The notes under the pieces are model-generated. The model saw only the letters and a program-made list of their open reading frames with translations, was not told the DNA's origin and searched no databases. This document shows positions 1 through 5,161 of a stretch of 5,161 nucleotides of DNA, in pieces. The stretch is from Desulfobacteraceae bacterium (lineage in GTDB: Bacteria; Desulfobacterota; Desulfobacteria; Desulfobacterales; Desulfosalsimonadaceae): the NCBI GenBank assembly GCA_007131845.1, contig SLPT01000305.1:1-5161 (forward strand), given 5' to 3'. Position 1 is the stretch's first letter; each line of letters opens with the position of its first letter. The position numbers and the translations under genes are program-made.

Positions 1-35
1 AAGACCGCGGCCGGAGATTTCCGGCCGCGGTTCTT
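1..35 (-). terminator. Hairpin terminator downstream of dsrB
   Basis: A perfect 10-bp GC-rich stem, CCGCGGCCGG at 5-14 and CCGGCCGCGG at 21-30, encloses a 6-base loop. One more A-T pair (4 with 31) extends it. Read on the minus strand it begins 16 bases after the dsrB stop codon and is followed by TCTT, where the window ends. The position and stem strength fit an intrinsic terminator or attenuator for dsrAB. The full length of the U-tract cannot be seen, so partial read-through into a downstream gene remains possible. Confidence 0.7.
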
Positions 36-46
36 ATATTCGTGTT

Positions 47-1192
47 TTAGAACTTGAAATTCGTGGTCTGGCGCCAGGTATAATACGCCGGGTCACGGAA
101 ATCATCAATCAGATGATGGGTGAACTCAAGCTCGCATTTCTCGAAGAAGCGCTCCCATCCGATGCGCTCGGCCCATTCACCAAGCCTTTCGTATTTTCTG
201 GCATCTGATGCATAGACTTCGACGATCTTCTTGATTTTATCCGTCGTCTCCGGCCAGCGCGGCGCATTGTTGGGCAGAAATGCAACCGCCACCTTGGAGA
301 ACTTCGGGGCGCTGCGGCTGTTGGAAACCTTGCCGCCAACCATCAGCACGATGCCGTCGCCTTCCTTGTCCATGAGCGGGAGGCAGGGGCACATGGTGTA
401 GCAGTTACCGCAGTACATGCACCGGCTGTTGTTGATTTCAACGCTGTTGAGCGTTTTGTCGCCAACTTCGACCTTCTTCGGCTTGATGGCGGCCGTCGGG
501 CAGGATGCAATGGCCAGCGGAATTTCACACATCTTGTCCAGGTATTCGTGGTCGATCATCGGGGGTTTCCGATGATAGCCCAGCATGGCGATATCCGAAC
601 AGTGAACCGCACCGCACATGTTCAGGCAGCATGCCAAAGAAACACGGAGCTGTGCAGGCATCCGCATGTCTTTGAAGTCGTCGAAAAGAACGTCCATGGC
701 CGCCTTGACGGGCCCGGATGCGTCTGTTGCCGGGGTGTGGCAGTGGATCCAGCCCTGGGTGTGGACGATATTGGTCACGCCCGCACCCGTTCCACCCACG
801 GGAAACTTATAGGATCCGCCGTCAAATTTGCGGCTTTCGAGATCGTCGACCAGCGGCTGGACCTTGTTCTTGCTGTCAACCAGAAACTCGACATTGTTAC
901 GTGTCGTCCAGCGCACGTAACCGTCGCAATGCTTGTCGGCGATGTCGCAGATTTCCCGGATGAGCTCTACACTCATCAGCCGGGCGCCGCCGGCGCGAAC
1001 GGTGTAGACTTCATCACCGGACTCCGCAACGTGAACCAGCACGCCGGGCTGCAGGATTTCATGATACAGCCATTTGCCTTTGTTCTTGGCGATGACCGGC
1101 GGATAAAACTCGTCGTATTTTCTCGGCCCGATATCCGTAACCCGGTTTTCCATCGGGTTGTTGGGATCGTATCCTGAAGATATAAATGCCAT
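47..1192 (-). CDS. dsrB: Dissimilatory sulfite reductase, beta subunit
   Basis: DsrB pairs with DsrA in an alpha2-beta2 cytoplasmic enzyme that reduces sulfite with six electrons; in sulfate reducers the product is passed to DsrC as a trisulfide. The protein is 381 aa, the usual family length. The siroheme-coupled [4Fe-4S] ligands are visible as Cys151 and the CCLNMC motif (Cys188, Cys189, Cys193). A ferredoxin-type cluster is formed by Cys231 and CMYCGNC (Cys258, Cys261, Cys264). The C-terminus, [16 protein letters not shown], is typical of the family. I chose the ATG at 1192 ([10 protein letters not shown]), which matches known DsrB N-termini, over an in-frame GTG at 1201. An AGGGGGT ribosome site at 1200-1206 lies 7 bases upstream and overlaps the dsrA stop codon, which suggests coupled translation. 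The gene is intact. An additional Cys270 follows the cluster motif (MCPCLP); I recall Ala at this position in D. vulgaris. Confidence 0.98.
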   Translation of the reverse strand: MAFISSGYDPNNPMENRVTDIGPRKYDEFYPPVIAKNKGKWLYHEILQPGVLVHVAESGDEVYTVRAGGARLMSVELIREICDIADKHCDGYVRWTTRNNVEFLVDSKNKVQPLVDDLESRKFDGGSYKFPVGGTGAGVTNIVHTQGWIHCHTPATDASGPVKAAMDVLFDDFKDMRMPAQLRVSLACCLNMCGAVHCSDIAMLGYHRKPPMIDHEYLDKMCEIPLAIASCPTAAIKPKKVEVGDKTLNSVEINNSRCMYCGNCYTMCPCLPLMDKEGDGIVLMVGGKVSNSRSAPKFSKVAVAFLPNNAPRWPETTDKIKKIVEVYASDARKYERLGEWAERIGWERFFEKCELEFTHHLIDDFRDPAYYTWRQTTNFKF

Positions 1193-1204
1193 TCTTCCCA
1201 CCCC

Positions 1205-2524
1205 CTATCGTAGATGTCGTTTTCTGAATTCGTTGATATCCATATCGAAACCGCCCGGAACTTCCTCTTCCTTCCAGAAGATGTACGGATTGTGGCGCGG
1301 TTCGGAAACATGCTGCGGCATGGCGTCGACGCCCACCGCTTCCAGCAGGGACTGGAAGCCGCGGCGCTTCATCAGCTCGCCAAGGCGCTCGCGGTTCTTG
1401 CCTTCTTCCATCCACCAATCCCAGATGGGTTCGATGACGTCCTTGACTTCTTCGTAGCCGCTTTCCTTGTTGACTTCCACGAAAGGAATCAGCAGGGAGC
1501 CCATCTGGGCGCCGTCGAGGATCGGGGCCTTTGCGCCGACAAGGATCGAACAGCCGCCCTGGACGCCGGGGCGCAGGGCGCGAGGCATCACGTTGATACA
1601 GTGCATGCATCGGGTACATTCGCGGTTGTTGATCTCGAGCTTGCCGTTTTCATAGCGCATGCACTCGGTGGGGCAGAGATTGAGGACTTCCTTTTCAATG
1701 TTGAACGCACCCCAGTCGCGGCCGGCGTGGGCGTTACCGTTGGGCTTGAGCTCGCCGCCGACGTAAGCCTTCACCGCCTCCTGGTCGATCCGGATGTCGT
1801 CCTTCCAGGTTCCCACGAACGCCATGTCCGCACGCGCGATGGAGGCGACACAGCCGTTGGGGCATCCGTCGAACTTGAACTTGAACTTGTAGGGGAACGC
1901 CGGACGATGAAGCTCGTCCTGGTAATCCATGGTCAGCTGGTAGCACAGGTCCTGGGTGTCGTAGCAGGCCCATTCGCAGCGCGCCTGGCCGACACAGTCG
2001 GCCGGGGTCCGCAGGTTGGATCCGGAACCACCGAGGTCCTGATCCATCTTGTGGGTCAGTTCGAAAAAGATTTCTTCGAGCTGCGGCGTGGTCGTGCCGA
2101 GCAGAATGATGTCGCCGGTCGAACCATGCATGTTGGTCAGGCCGCTGCCGCGGAAATCCCACAGGTCGCAAAGCTGGCGGAGAAAATCCGTCTTGTAGAA
2201 TTTTCCGCCGGGCTGGGCGACCCGCATGGTGTGGAAGTGCGCCACACCGGGAAACTTTTCGGGCTGGTCGCAGTAACGCCCGATAACGCCGCCGCCGTAA
2301 CCGAAAACACCGACGATGCCGCCATGCTTCCAGTGGGTTTCCCCGTCCACGAAGGACAGCTCCAGAACGCCCATCAGGTCGTCCACAACATCCACGGGAA
2401 TCTGGTACTCAACATTGCCTTTGTTCTTGGCCCTTGCTTCCGCCTGCTGCTTCATGTCCGATACAAAACTCGGCCATGGTCCGCTTTCAAGCTCATCGAG
2501 CAAGGGGGTTTCGTGTTTCGCCAT
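1205..2524 (-). CDS. dsrA: Dissimilatory sulfite reductase, alpha subunit
   Basis: DsrA is the alpha subunit of the terminal sulfite-reducing enzyme of sulfate respiration and carries a siroheme site, a siroheme-linked [4Fe-4S] cluster and a ferredoxin-type cluster. In the 439-aa product the Cys-X5-Cys pair is Cys177/Cys183 and the Cys-X3-Cys pair (CPNGC) is Cys221/Cys225. The ferredoxin insert uses Cys284 and CTRCMHC (Cys303, Cys306, Cys309). Near-invariant family stretches include THWKHGGIVGVFGYGGG, GSGLTNMHGSTGD and the C-terminal RKRHLR. Two ATGs lie six bases apart. I chose 2524 (MAKHETP), because the GGGAGG at 2531-2536 is 6 bases from it but directly abuts the ATG at 2530, and because known DsrA proteins begin MAKH. 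The gene is intact and ends 12 bases before dsrB. The proteins fit the reductive bacterial branch; the lack of dsrEFH in view does not test the oxidative alternative. Confidence 0.98.
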   Translation of the reverse strand: MAKHETPLLDELESGPWPSFVSDMKQQAEARAKNKGNVEYQIPVDVVDDLMGVLELSFVDGETHWKHGGIVGVFGYGGGVIGRYCDQPEKFPGVAHFHTMRVAQPGGKFYKTDFLRQLCDLWDFRGSGLTNMHGSTGDIILLGTTTPQLEEIFFELTHKMDQDLGGSGSNLRTPADCVGQARCEWACYDTQDLCYQLTMDYQDELHRPAFPYKFKFKFDGCPNGCVASIARADMAFVGTWKDDIRIDQEAVKAYVGGELKPNGNAHAGRDWGAFNIEKEVLNLCPTECMRYENGKLEINNRECTRCMHCINVMPRALRPGVQGGCSILVGAKAPILDGAQMGSLLIPFVEVNKESGYEEVKDVIEPIWDWWMEEGKNRERLGELMKRRGFQSLLEAVGVDAMPQHVSEPRHNPYIFWKEEEVPGGFDMDINEFRKRHLR

Positions 2525-2530
2525 TGTCAT

Positions 2531-2536
2531 CCTCCC
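2531..2536 (-). promoter_or_regulatory. dsrA ribosome binding site
   Basis: On the minus strand GGGAGG lies six bases before the ATG at 2524 and directly touches the ATG at 2530. The spacing favours 2524 as the real start, giving MAKH rather than MTMAKH. Confidence 0.8.
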
Positions 2537-2687
2537 TTTCGTTAATAATTAAGCCACGCTTCCACTATTGTTATTTCTGCTTTTACCCGATTTTCTGCGC
2601 GGTACGAGACTTTGAACAGTCGCTGACGCACAGGAAAAACCGTTAAGATCCGATCCTTGAAATGCTTTTCGCACAAGCGGATAGCAT

Positions 2688-2727
2688 AAAGATCTTTTTA
2701 TAGTTTCAAAGATCTTTTTATAGTTTC
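2688..2727. repeat. Perfect 20-bp tandem duplication at the dsr promoter
   Basis: Two identical 20-bp units lie head to tail at 2688-2707 and 2708-2727, and the match runs one base further (2728). Each unit contains the 10-bp palindrome AAAGATCTTT (2688-2697 and 2708-2717) and, on the minus strand, a TATAAA hexamer. The upstream copy supplies the predicted -10 box of the dsrAB promoter and the other copy lies in the early transcribed region. The 20-bp period is close to two DNA turns, so both palindromes face the same side of the helix, as paired regulator sites often do. A simple slippage duplication is the alternative. Confidence 0.9.
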
Positions 2728-2745
2728 ATTGTTACGCTTTGTCAA
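2717..2745 (-). promoter_or_regulatory. Predicted sigma-70 promoter of dsrAB
   Basis: Read on the minus strand, TTGACA (2740-2745, a perfect -35 match) is followed by a 17-base spacer and TATAAA (2717-2722, five of six -10 bases). The predicted transcript start is near 2710, which leaves a leader of about 185 bases before dsrA. No clear attenuator or known riboswitch is visible in that leader. The near-consensus sequence suggests strong basal expression, fitting an abundant respiratory enzyme. Confidence 0.8.
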
Positions 2746-2750
2746 TGAAA
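2724..2750. promoter_or_regulatory. Operator-like dyad over the dsr spacer and -35 box
   Basis: A perfect 8-bp inverted repeat, TTTCATTG (2724-2731) and CAATGAAA (2743-2750), is separated by 11 bases. Its two halves are about 19 bp apart centre to centre. It covers most of the promoter spacer and overlaps the -35 box, so a dimer bound here would be expected to block RNA polymerase. I do not recognise the motif as a known Rex, FNR/HcpR or Fur site. The dyad is read directly; the regulatory role is inference. Confidence 0.45.
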
Positions 2751-2782
2751 ATCAACGTTGTTTGGCAACGCGGTCGTTTTCA
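2746..2782. repeat. Interrupted inverted repeat upstream of the dsr -35 box
   Basis: An outer 6-bp pair, TGAAAA (2746-2751) and TTTTCA (2777-2782), surrounds an inner hairpin CGTTG (2756-2760), TTTGG loop, CAACG (2766-2770). It lies 53 to 89 bases after the TPR gene stop on the minus strand and touches the dsrAB -35 box. It could be a weak terminator for the TPR gene or an upstream regulator site. The internal mismatches make either role uncertain. Confidence 0.3.
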
Positions 2783-2834
2783 TGGGCGAAACATCCGGCG
2801 CTTATCCTTAATTTCAAACCGGACGGATCCCGTT

Positions 2835-3467
2835 TCAACCGTTTCTGCGGCTTTCAATCTCCTCGCGGATCTCCGGGGCCACTTCATAACCCAGCTCGAT
2901 GGCCCGCTTGCAGTGTTTTTCCGCAAGCTCGTAGTCGCCTTTTTCAAGATAGCTGATGGCCAGATTGTTGTGGGCAAACGGGAAGGACTCGTCCACCCCG
3001 AGCGCCTGCTGGTTGATCTCGATGCTCTTGTCGACATGCCCCTGCATCAGGTAGGCGTTTGCCAGGGTTGCAAGGGCCTGTATAAAATTCGGATTGAACC
3101 GGACCGCTTTTTCCAGCGCATAAATGGCCTCGTCGATGTTTCCCTTCTGGAGTTGGACGAACCCGATATTGCCCCAGCCTTCGAAAAATCCGGCGCGCAC
3201 CCTGACGCTCTGCTGATTGTAAGCAAGACAACCGTCAAGATCCCCCCGCTGAAGGCTTATCCCCCCCAGTTGAACGTATGCTTCGGCAAGCGTAGGACTG
3301 CAGCGAACGGCTTCCTTTAATTCCATTTCCGCCTCATCGAATTTCCGAAGGCCCATCAGTGCGGTGGCCAGGTTATAATGGCTCATGCCGCACTCCGGAT
3401 TGGATGCAACCGCTGCCCGCTGTTTCTCAATATACTCGTGGACGTTATTTGCCAGTGCCATAATCAT
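2835..3467 (-). CDS. Five-repeat TPR protein upstream of dsrAB
   Basis: This 210-aa protein is almost entirely tetratricopeptide repeats. Five 34-residue units follow without gaps at residues 27-60, 61-94, 95-128, 129-162 and 163-196, preceded by a short helical N-terminus and followed by a charged tail (EIREEIESRRNG). Consensus positions are clear: unit 3 has Trp at 4, Gly at 8 and Ala at 20; units 1, 3 and 4 carry conserved Pro or Asp near position 32. There is no signal peptide, membrane segment or catalytic domain, so a cytoplasmic protein-binding scaffold is likely. I chose the ATG at 3467 because AAAGG lies five bases upstream; the in-frame ATG at 3461 is less well spaced. The gene is on the same strand as dsrAB but separated from dsrA by 310 bases that contain a strong promoter. 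The partner is unknown; a link with Dsr assembly or electron transfer rests on location only. Confidence 0.9.
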   Translation of the reverse strand: MIMALANNVHEYIEKQRAAVASNPECGMSHYNLATALMGLRKFDEAEMELKEAVRCSPTLAEAYVQLGGISLQRGDLDGCLAYNQQSVRVRAGFFEGWGNIGFVQLQKGNIDEAIYALEKAVRFNPNFIQALATLANAYLMQGHVDKSIEINQQALGVDESFPFAHNNLAISYLEKGDYELAEKHCKRAIELGYEVAPEIREEIESRRNG

Positions 3468-3589
3468 TCATACCTTTATAGTTATTGTATATACACCCAC
3501 CGGAGGACCGGAGGCCCTATCGTTGACGGCAATCCGAAAACCCGGACATTTATTGATGTAGTAATTGACTGTATCCGAATGTACAGGTT

Positions 3590-3678
3590 GTGCTGACGAA
3601 GGAAGCGCATCGCTTGAACACCGCCGCAACAATTCCCTCGGGATAATGACGTTTATAACGCGCTCCCTTCGTCGGCAC
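3590..3678. repeat. 89-bp element with 19-bp inverted arms
   Basis: GTGCTGACGAAGGAAGCGC at 3590-3608 pairs with GCGCTCCCTTCGTCGGCAC at 3660-3678. Seventeen of 19 positions are complementary; on either strand one mismatch becomes a G-U pair in RNA. The 51-base interior has no open reading frame of note. Terminal inverted repeats around a short non-coding core resemble a MITE or a mobile-element remnant, but I see no clear target-site duplication. A structured RNA or a bidirectional terminator between the divergent genes is the main alternative. Confidence 0.7.
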
Positions 3679-3685
3679 CCCTAAT

Positions 3686-3737
3686 ATTCCTGAAAAATTT
3701 CGCGTAACGCAGATATTGGACTTTTTAAGAAGCCGTC
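3686..3737. repeat. Half copy of the dispersed repeat found after dapA
   Basis: This 52-bp stretch matches the reverse complement of the left arm of the palindrome at 5002-5125. The core CGCGTAACGCAGATATTG (3701-3718) is identical over 18 bases to 5021-5038 on the other strand. Flanking similarity runs through a T-rich stretch to GCCGTC (3732-3737), with scattered substitutions and a one-base length difference. It matches the left arm and not the diverged right arm, and it lacks its own partner arm, so it appears to be a truncated or decayed copy. Confidence 0.75.
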
Positions 3738-3829
3738 AATATTTACTGCAAAAGTAGAAAAGAGCCCCATCGATTGTCAAGGAAAATTACCCCGGGGGCC
3801 AAACAGCATACCCTTTTTCATTTTTTATA

Positions 3830-3858
3830 TTGACAGTAACGGGGCCATTCATAATAAT
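3830..3858 (+). promoter_or_regulatory. Predicted sigma-70 promoter of dapA
   Basis: TTGACA (3830-3835) is a perfect -35 box. A 17-base spacer leads to AATAAT (3853-3858), which matches five of six -10 bases. The predicted start is near 3865, giving a leader of about 77 bases before the dapA ATG. Confidence 0.65.
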
Positions 3859-3886
3859 TGAGCCGTTTCATCAACCACCCCCCGGG

Positions 3887-3918
3887 CTCCCGGTCTGCAC
3901 GACAGACAATTCCGGGAG
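3887..3918 (+). promoter_or_regulatory. Leader hairpin upstream of dapA
   Basis: CTCCCGG (3887-3893) pairs perfectly with CCGGGAG (3912-3918). A second helix, TCTG (3894-3897) with CAGA (3903-3906), stacks inside with a CAATT bulge and a 5-base loop. It ends 12 bases before the ribosome site and has no following U-tract, so it is not a canonical terminator. It may affect translation or mRNA stability. It does not resemble the much longer lysine riboswitch. Confidence 0.45.
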
Positions 3919-3930
3919 TCGGATTGTTAT

Positions 3931-3938
3931 AAGGAGGT
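3931..3938 (+). promoter_or_regulatory. dapA ribosome binding site
   Basis: AAGGAGGT is a perfect match to the complement of the 16S rRNA tail and lies three bases before the ATG at 3942, which fixes the start codon and suggests efficient translation. Confidence 0.9.
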
Positions 3939-3941
3939 CAC

Positions 3942-5003
3942 ATGCAGCCCGGATTGCAAAGCGGATGTTTTACCGCCCTTGCCACGCCCTTTCAGGAAAA
4001 CGGGTCGGTGGATTACGCCGGCCTGGAAAAAATCGTCGCATTCCAGATCGAAAACGACATCGACGGAATTCTTGCCGTGGGCACCACCGGCGAAAGCCCG
4101 ACATTGAGCTGGGATGAACATATCCGGATTATCGACGCCATTGCTGCCGCGACCAGGGGGCGATGCAAGTGCATCGCGGGAACCGGAAGCAACAACACCG
4201 CCGAAGCCGTTTCCGCTACCGGGCACGCTGCAAAGGCCGGCTGTGATGCCGTTTTACTGGTGGACCCCTATTACAACGGCCCCAGTTCGCTCGAAATCCG
4301 CCGCGAATACATCGAGCCGGTCGCGCGTGAGTACCCGGACATGGCGATTATCCCCTATGTTATTCCCGGCAGGACGGGAACCCAGCTTCTGCCGGAAGAC
4401 CTGGCCATTGCCTATAAAAGTTATCCCAACGTGGGATACGTGAAGGAAGCGACGGGAAATTTCGACAACATGCGAAGAACGCGCGCATGCTGCGGAAAGG
4501 ACTATGTCCTGTATTCCGGAGACGACCCGCTCGCCTTCGACATGATGACCGACCCGGAAATCGGTGGAATCGGCATGATATCGGTCATGTCCAATATCGT
4601 ACCCGGCCCCTGCAGTGAAATGGTCCGGCGGATCATGGCGGGCGACGTGGAGGAGGCCCGCAGGCTGAATGACCGGATGATGCCATTGTTTAATGCGGTG
4701 ACGGTTGCCACGCGGGAGCAAACCCCTTTCGGCGAGGTGACGTGCCGGGCCCGGAATCCCGTCCCCCTCAAAGCCCTGATGCATATGCTGGGGATGATCA
4801 ATGGCAACTGCCGCCGGCCTTTGGGGAAGATGAGCCGGAAGGGTCTCGCATCGATATTGGAAGCGGCACGCCGCGTTCATTCGGAAAGCCCGGACATACT
4901 GGGCCCGGCAGGGCAGTTCTTCAACTCGGATGTGGACAACCGGCTGAACGATCCGCAGCTGGAGAAGCAGTACTACAACGATCTTTGCTACCCGGAATAC
5001 TGA
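3942..5003 (+). CDS. dapA: 4-hydroxy-tetrahydrodipicolinate synthase, extended form
   Basis: DapA condenses pyruvate with aspartate semialdehyde, the first committed step to diaminopimelate and lysine, in the cytoplasm. It is a TIM-barrel class I aldolase. The Schiff-base lysine is Lys168 in VKEATGN. Thr48/Thr49 lie in GTTGES, Tyr110/Tyr111 in DPYYN, Tyr139 is the proton-relay tyrosine, and Arg144 lies in GRTG. The SGDD signature is at 192-195. These motifs favour DapA over other lyases of the superfamily. By alignment with E. coli DapA, the lysine-site residues His56, Asn80, Glu84 and Tyr106 are kept as His60, Asn84, Glu88 and Tyr110, while His53 is replaced by Trp57; lysine feedback is therefore plausible. 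At 353 aa it is about 60 residues longer than the E. coli enzyme. The excess comes from an insert near residues 256-271 and a C-terminal tail from about 312. The gene has its own promoter and shares no operon with visible genes. Confidence 0.93.
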   Translation: MQPGLQSGCFTALATPFQENGSVDYAGLEKIVAFQIENDIDGILAVGTTGESPTLSWDEHIRIIDAIAAATRGRCKCIAGTGSNNTAEAVSATGHAAKAGCDAVLLVDPYYNGPSSLEIRREYIEPVAREYPDMAIIPYVIPGRTGTQLLPEDLAIAYKSYPNVGYVKEATGNFDNMRRTRACCGKDYVLYSGDDPLAFDMMTDPEIGGIGMISVMSNIVPGPCSEMVRRIMAGDVEEARRLNDRMMPLFNAVTVATREQTPFGEVTCRARNPVPLKALMHMLGMINGNCRRPLGKMSRKGLASILEAARRVHSESPDILGPAGQFFNSDVDNRLNDPQLEKQYYNDLCYPEY

Positions 5004-5125
5004 CGGCTTTGAAAAAAGTTCAATATCTGCGTTACGCGCGATTTCTCAGAATTTCACGTACGACAAGTACGCTGCATTCTTCGAAATCGCGCAAGCCTTG
5101 ATCTTGAACTTTTTTCAAAGCCGTC
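5002..5125. repeat. 124-bp imperfect palindrome after dapA
   Basis: The outer 22 bp (5002-5023 and 5104-5125) are perfectly complementary. An inner 10-bp pair, GCGCGATTTC (5036-5045) and GAAATCGCGC (5083-5092), is also perfect, followed by AGAAT (5048-5052) with ATTCT (5076-5080) and a tip GTAC-GACAA-GTAC (5058-5070). The arms are about 60 bases each with short mismatched stretches between. The left arm begins at the second base of the dapA TGA stop. Transcribed, it would fold into a long hairpin that could end or protect the dapA mRNA. A related half copy at 3686-3737 shows that it belongs to a dispersed family, REP-like or MITE-like. Confidence 0.9.
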
Positions 5126-5161
5126 CAATGGCAGCTTTTTACGGGCTCAACAATACTGATG

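Larger units (their letters stand above)
3468..3829. other. Intergenic region between the divergent TPR and dapA genes
   Basis: No convincing coding sequence is present here. The region holds two repeat structures, listed separately (3590-3678 and 3686-3737), and a short CCCCGGGG palindrome near 3790. A possible minus-strand promoter for the TPR gene is TTGACA (3775-3780) with an 18-base spacer and a weak TACTTT (3751-3756); it would give a leader of nearly 280 bases running through both repeats. No good promoter was found closer to the TPR start. Confidence 0.5.

Noticed and set aside
548..1177. Plus-strand reading frame of 209 codons opposite dsrB
   Set aside because: It is antisense to a clear dsrB and has no recognisable motif.
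1190..1201. GTG at 1201 as the dsrB start
   Set aside because: It lies within the G-rich ribosome site itself, and known DsrB proteins begin at MAFISSGY, which is the ATG at 1192.
1214..2545. Long plus-strand reading frame of 443 codons opposite dsrA
   Set aside because: It is a codon-bias shadow of dsrA, whose protein is unmistakable; the antisense product shows no family motifs and no ribosome site.
2697..2702. Second TATAAA as an independent dsrAB promoter
   Set aside because: At the proper spacing upstream there is no -35-like hexamer (AACTAT), so it probably comes from the duplication alone.
3378..3596. Plus-strand 72-codon reading frame partly in the gap upstream of dapA
   Set aside because: Its first part is antisense to the TPR gene and the rest has no ribosome site or recognisable protein.
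3930..3941. Lysine riboswitch in the dapA leader
   Set aside because: The predicted leader is only about 77 bases, far too short for the five-helix lysine aptamer, and the motif is absent.
4254..4880. Minus-strand reading frame of 208 codons opposite dapA
   Set aside because: It is antisense to dapA, rich in His and Arg as expected from reversed codons, and has no family features.
5128..5161. Possible start of a next gene with ATG at 5128 and an open frame to the window edge
   Set aside because: Only 11 codons are visible, no ribosome site precedes it, and the upstream bases belong to the palindrome.

Overview
This window looks like chromosomal DNA from a sulfate-reducing bacterium of the Desulfobacterota (former Deltaproteobacteria). 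The main evidence is a complete dsrAB pair. Its cysteine ligands fall at the residue numbers I recall for Desulfovibrio vulgaris DsrA and DsrB, and the start and length of both proteins also fit. The DNA is moderately GC-rich by eye, with AT-rich intergenic regions. No tRNA, rRNA, CRISPR array or transposase gene is visible.

Layout. Positions 1-35 hold a strong GC-rich hairpin just downstream of dsrB. dsrB (47-1192) and dsrA (1205-2524) lie on the minus strand, 12 bases apart, as a two-gene unit. The 310-base gap from 2525 to 2834 holds a near-consensus sigma-70 promoter for dsrAB (2717-2745). Three structures crowd it: a perfect 20-bp tandem duplication that carries the -10 box, an 8-bp dyad over the spacer and -35 box, and an interrupted inverted repeat just upstream. 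A five-repeat TPR protein (2835-3467, minus strand) comes next. The gap from 3468 to 3941 has no credible gene. It holds an 89-bp element with 19-bp inverted arms (3590-3678), a 52-bp half copy of a dispersed repeat (3686-3737), and the promoter and leader of dapA. dapA (3942-5003, plus strand) is divergent from the other genes. A 124-bp imperfect palindrome (5002-5125) begins inside its stop codon, and its left arm is the source of the repeat at 3686-3737. Positions 5126-5161 show nothing I can name.

How the genes work together. DsrA and DsrB form the siroheme and iron-sulfur enzyme that reduces sulfite in the last step of dissimilatory sulfate reduction. The TPR protein lies on the same strand upstream of dsrAB, but the strong promoter between them suggests separate transcription; a role with Dsr proteins is only inference. 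DapA starts the diaminopimelate/lysine pathway and has no evident metabolic link to dsrAB. The window contains no clear new multi-gene system. The least explained parts are the layered dsr promoter and the repeat elements on both sides of dapA.
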